From Mediterranea sp. An20 (GTDB taxonomy: Bacteria > Bacteroidota > Bacteroidia > Bacteroidales > Bacteroidaceae): a stretch of 64,000 nucleotides of DNA. The stretch lies in assembly GCF_002160055.1 (NCBI RefSeq), contig NZ_NFJV01000002.1, positions 172,800 through 236,799 on the forward strand. Reading direction: 5' to 3'. The translations under genes were made by a program, and so were the position numbers. The first letter of the stretch is position 1. Every line of letters starts with the position of its first letter. The notes under the pieces are model-generated. The model was not told where the DNA came from and made no database searches. It was given only the letters and a program-made list of their open reading frames with translations. Shown here piece by piece: positions 61,654 to 64,000 of this stretch.

Positions 61654-61823
61654 TGGTTTAGGTTCTTTATTTCGTTTCTAATCTCTTCTTACTATACAAA
61701 AAACGTACCAGATGGCAGATTGTTCATAGAATCAGTGTTAAATGAACCGTTTGTAGAAGAGTGAGTTTTTCGTCGACAGCCAATCGCGACATTGTGTCGG
61801 CACTGGATAGAAACTGTCAGGTT

Positions 61824-62816
61824 TTAATTGTCTATGGCTTTTAACTCTTCGTCAGAGAAATGCGTGTTTTCAATAGCTTTCAGGTTGTCTGCCAGTTGAC
61901 CTACGCTGCTGGCACCTACGATGACCGAGGTTACCAGCTCGTCTTTCAGCAGCCATGCTAATGACATTTCAGCCAAGGTTTGCCCGCGTTGTTGTGCAAG
62001 TTCATTCAGGCGTTTCAGTTTTTGCAGCAGGTGTGGAGTCAGCACGTCTTCTTTCAGCGTATTGCCTTGCGCCATGCGTGAATCGGCAGGAATCCCGTTT
62101 ATGTAGCGGTCGGTCAGCAGTCCTTGAGCTAAGGGCGAGAAGGCGATGAACCCTGTGCCGTTCTTTTGCACTTGTTTCAGAATGCCGCTCTTCTCCGGTT
62201 CCTGGTTCAGCAGGTTGTAACGTCCCTGGTAGAGCAGGCAGTGCACGTTGCGTTCTTCTAAGTATCGGAAGGCATACTTGGCGGCTTCTTTGGGATATTT
62301 GGAGATACCTACATAGAGCGCTTTTCCTTGTCGGACGATGTCGACCAATGTCTGCAAAGTCTCTTCCAAAGGCGTATCCGGATCATAGCGGTGGGAATAG
62401 AAAATGTCCACATAGTCCAGATTCATGCGTTTCAGGCTTTGCTCTAAGCTGGCCATCAGATTTTTGCGTGATCCCCATTCTCCATAAGGGCCGGGCCACA
62501 TGTAATGACCGGCTTTGGTGGAGATGAACAACTCATCGCGGTGGGAGAGAAAAGACTTTTTCATAATTTGCCCGAATGTTTCTTCGGCAGAGCCGTTGGA
62601 AGGACCGTAGTTGTTGGCCAGGTCGAAGTGGGTAATGCCGTGGTCGAAAGCATAATGAGCCATTGCTTGAGAGTTGGCAAAAGAGTTCAAATCTCCAAAA
62701 TTATGCCAGAGACCTAATGAAATTTCGGGTAACAGAATGCCGCTCCGCCCGCAACGGCGATATTTCATGCCATTCTCATAGCGGTCGGCTGCTGGTGAAT
62801 AGATGGAAGATGTCAT
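61824..62816 (-). CDS. Aldo/keto reductase, YghZ/Gpr-like
   Basis: A 330-residue NADPH-dependent reductase of the AKR fold. Catalytic tetrad: Asp and Tyr in HFDLANNYGPSNGSAEE, Lys in FISTKAGHYMWPGPYG, His in IFYSHRYDPDTPLEE. The pattern GRSGILLPEISLGLWHNFGD is that of YghZ, which reduces L-glyceraldehyde 3-phosphate and methylglyoxal. Monocistronic. Confidence 0.93.
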   Translation of the reverse strand: MTSSIYSPAADRYENGMKYRRCGRSGILLPEISLGLWHNFGDLNSFANSQAMAHYAFDHGITHFDLANNYGPSNGSAEETFGQIMKKSFLSHRDELFISTKAGHYMWPGPYGEWGSRKNLMASLEQSLKRMNLDYVDIFYSHRYDPDTPLEETLQTLVDIVRQGKALYVGISKYPKEAAKYAFRYLEERNVHCLLYQGRYNLLNQEPEKSGILKQVQKNGTGFIAFSPLAQGLLTDRYINGIPADSRMAQGNTLKEDVLTPHLLQKLKRLNELAQQRGQTLAEMSLAWLLKDELVTSVIVGASSVGQLADNLKAIENTHFSDEELKAIDN

Positions 62817-62865
62817 GATGTATCAGTGTAATGAAGTAGATATACAATAGTCTTGATAGATTCTG

Positions 62866-62873
62866 CAAATTTA
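62866..62873 (-). promoter_or_regulatory. -7 element (TAAATTTG) for the aldo/keto reductase
   Basis: TAnnTTTG match on the minus strand, 49 bp upstream of the ATG. Confidence 0.5.
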
Positions 62874-62968
62874 CAACATTGTTTCAAATCTTGTTTGTTT
62901 TTCCATAGCAATTTAGGTCCCAATATTACTCGCAGCCTGTCAAAGCGAGGCCTTCTGAAACTAAGGTT

Positions 62969-63078
62969 TGAAGGCCGCTTGCTTGTTAGCTATAAGCATC
63001 GTACTTCAAATCTATATGGTGTTTGCTCCCAAGCTATATGAAAATTCCTTTTTACCTATATCTTCCTGACTGAAAGAT
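62969..63078 (+). repeat. Degenerate 22-bp intergenic repeat array (copy 7)
   Basis: TGAAGGCCGC at 62969, TATAAGCATC at 62991, TATATGGTGT at 63013, TATATGAAAA at 63035 and TATATCTTCC at 63057: TATA recurs four times at exactly 22 bp, although the rest of the core has decayed. Confidence 0.5.
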
Positions 63079-63239
63079 GTGCTTTACAAGATTGTGCCTC
63101 TATTCCAAATCCTATTCTCCTTATTTGGGATTCTGATTGCCAGTATGTTATCTCCAATGTTTTGGGAACAACAATAGATCAGCAATCATAAATATATCTT
63201 TCGAAAAGGCTATCCCTATTGATGCTGCTATGCGGAATA

Positions 63240-63279
63240 AAAAGAAAAGTCCTCAATAATCTTGTTGATTATCAAGGAC
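63240..63279 (-). terminator. Terminator of tRNA-Arg
   Basis: On the minus strand GTCCTTGATAATC pairs with GATTATTGAGGAC (two imperfect pairs), followed by TTTTCTTTTT. Confidence 0.75.
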
Positions 63280-63286
63280 TATTATG

Positions 63287-63359
63287 TGACCCCGCTGGGA
63301 CTCAAACCCAGGACCTTCAGAACCGGAATCTGACGCTCTATTCACTAAGCTACGGAGCC
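63287..63359 (-). tRNA. tRNA-Arg (anticodon CCG)
   Basis: Anticodon stem TCAGA/TCTGA with loop TTCCGGT reads CCG (decodes CGG). T stem CTGGG/CCCAG. The acceptor GGCTCCG/CGGGGTC has two G.T pairs (2-71 and 4-69), unusual but still paired. 73 nt, discriminator A. Confidence 0.92.
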
Positions 63360-63371
63360 TTTATTGCGGTG

Positions 63372-63379
63372 CAAAAGTA
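63372..63379 (-). promoter_or_regulatory. -7 element (TACTTTTG) for tRNA-Arg
   Basis: TAnnTTTG match on the minus strand, 12 bp upstream of the tRNA 5' end. Confidence 0.6.
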
Positions 63380-63686
63380 TAAAAAAGAACAGAACCTTCC
63401 TAATTTTTCTCCACTTTTTTCAATTATATATCTCATACGTTATCTGCGGAGGCATATTACCTGCGTTTTTTTTCCGCAATTCGGACTGGCAAATTGAATA
63501 GCAGACAATAGAAACGGATTTCGTAAGGTGCTATAGCTGTCGTTTTCTCCCTTATATATTATATAATAATGTGTCCATCTTACCCTCTTCCCGTTCTCCC
63601 GCCAGTTTTCTTGTTTTTGTAACTAACTTGTTATCAGTGTATTTACAAAATATTTTTATAATTCCCGGAAAAAACCTTTGTGCGTA

Positions 63687-63718
63687 TTTGGTGTTTGTTG
63701 GAATAAGGTGTACTTTTG
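63687..63718 (+). promoter_or_regulatory. Upstream strong promoter (TTTG, 20 bp, TACTTTTG)
   Basis: -33 TTTG at 63687-63690 and -7 TACTTTTG at 63711-63718 with ideal 20-bp spacing. Confidence 0.75.
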
Positions 63719-63816
63719 CACCCGCTTTCGGCAAGGGAGCGTCGCTGTTTGAAAGGTCTGTTTCAGTTTTCCGTTTTCCGCGGTTGTTTTTTTAGAAAAA
63801 AAAACTTCGGGAAAAA

Positions 63817-63849
63817 TTTGGAAGATATGCGAAAAAGTCCTTAACTTTG
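63817..63849 (+). promoter_or_regulatory. Downstream strong promoter (TTTG, 21 bp, TAACTTTG)
   Basis: -33 TTTG at 63817-63820 and -7 TAACTTTG at 63842-63849, spacing 21 bp, 131 bp downstream of the first promoter. Confidence 0.75.
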
Positions 63850-64000
63850 CAGCCGCTTTCGCTTCCTGACGGATGCGTAAAAGAGATCCTTGAAAGGTTT
63901 ACATAAACAGAACAAGTAGTACAAGAGCGGAACCTCTTTTAGAAGGTTCCGGGTATACGAACCGTCATTTCTATTATAGAGAATGAATACGGCATATCCT
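63850..64000 (+). promoter_or_regulatory. Probable rRNA operon leader (partial)
   Basis: After the second promoter the leader reads GATCCTTGAAAGGTTTACAT then AAACAGAACAAGTAGTACAA, a CTTGAAA-TTTACATA-ACAAG arrangement that I associate with 16S rRNA leaders of Bacteroidetes. A hairpin GGAACCT/AGGTTCC (about 63930-63950) follows. The 16S gene itself is not in the window, so a highly expressed protein gene starting at 63984 remains possible. Confidence 0.4.

Larger units (their letters stand above)
62817..63286. other. 470-bp intergenic region before tRNA-Arg
   Basis: It contains the reductase promoter, the seventh 22-bp repeat array (62969-63078) and the terminator of tRNA-Arg. I see no gene. 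Confidence 0.5.
63360..64000. other. 641-bp region from tRNA-Arg to the right edge
   Basis: From 63380 to 63680 only AT-rich non-coding sequence is seen. From 63687 come two tandem promoters and an untranslated leader reading out of the window. An ATG at 63984 could open a frame (MNTAYP) but too little is visible. Confidence 0.5.

Overview
This 64 kb window is a stretch of chromosome from a Bacteroides-type bacterium (order Bacteroidales). Three things point there: SusC/SusD and NigD-like lipoproteins, promoters with the Bacteroidetes -7 element TAnnTTTG (and in the best cases a -33 TTTG), and many secreted glycan-active enzymes. No prophage, plasmid, CRISPR array or classical insertion sequence is visible. 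The left edge cuts a gene on the minus strand. The right edge ends in a strongly expressed leader, probably that of an rRNA operon.

Layout. 1-8.2 kb: housekeeping genes (SUI1-family factor, FAH-family enzyme, ispF, surE, lpxB) around a GH89 alpha-N-acetylglucosaminidase and a NigD-like lipoprotein. 8.2-12.3 kb: cdsA-ftsH-rsfS on the minus strand, then tRNA-Gln. 12.4-24.4 kb: a glycan utilisation locus, with a minus operon for a GH20 hexosaminidase and two SGNH esterases (one a two-domain sialate O-acetylesterase type) diverging from a plus operon for an Fn3-like lipoprotein, SusC and SusD. 24.5-35.5 kb: an arginine/proline cluster on the minus strand (argR, GNAT, argG, pspC-like, argC, argD, proC, XRE-cupin regulator, acyl-CoA ligase), interrupted by a GIY-YIG element between argC and argD and by a DUF4143-type ATPase cassette between argD and proC. 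35.7-38.1 kb: tRNA-Pro, tRNA-Phe, mdh and a CvfB-like S1 protein. 38.4-45.0 kb: an ABC-type tripartite efflux operon. 45.2-51.5 kb: ROK glucokinase, a LytTR regulator with a degenerate receiver domain, and a divergent envelope locus (DUF4270 and outer-membrane protein, both broken; Kelch and DUF4907, both intact). 51.5-62.8 kb: rplS, a 5'-nucleotidase split over two genes, two tandem GH3-beta-lactamase fusions, a porin-like barrel, a DUF4136 lipoprotein and an aldo/keto reductase. 63.2-64 kb: tRNA-Arg and tandem promoters.

The most unusual signal is between the genes. Seven intergenic regions carry degenerate repeats stepping at exactly 22 bp, with core TATAAGRAGC in either orientation. An eighth 22-bp array, of 15-bp palindromes (TGTTACGCTGTAACA type), lies after the DUF6078-like gene; its last unit is repeated as a 32-bp direct repeat on the far side of the ATPase cassette. 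The GIY-YIG gene sits between inverted arms matching a gene-less hairpin next to it, like a small autonomous element beside its non-autonomous relative. In the GH3-beta-lactamase pair, the first copy has lost the serine nucleophile and two other active-site motifs of its hydrolase domain while keeping its GH3 motifs.
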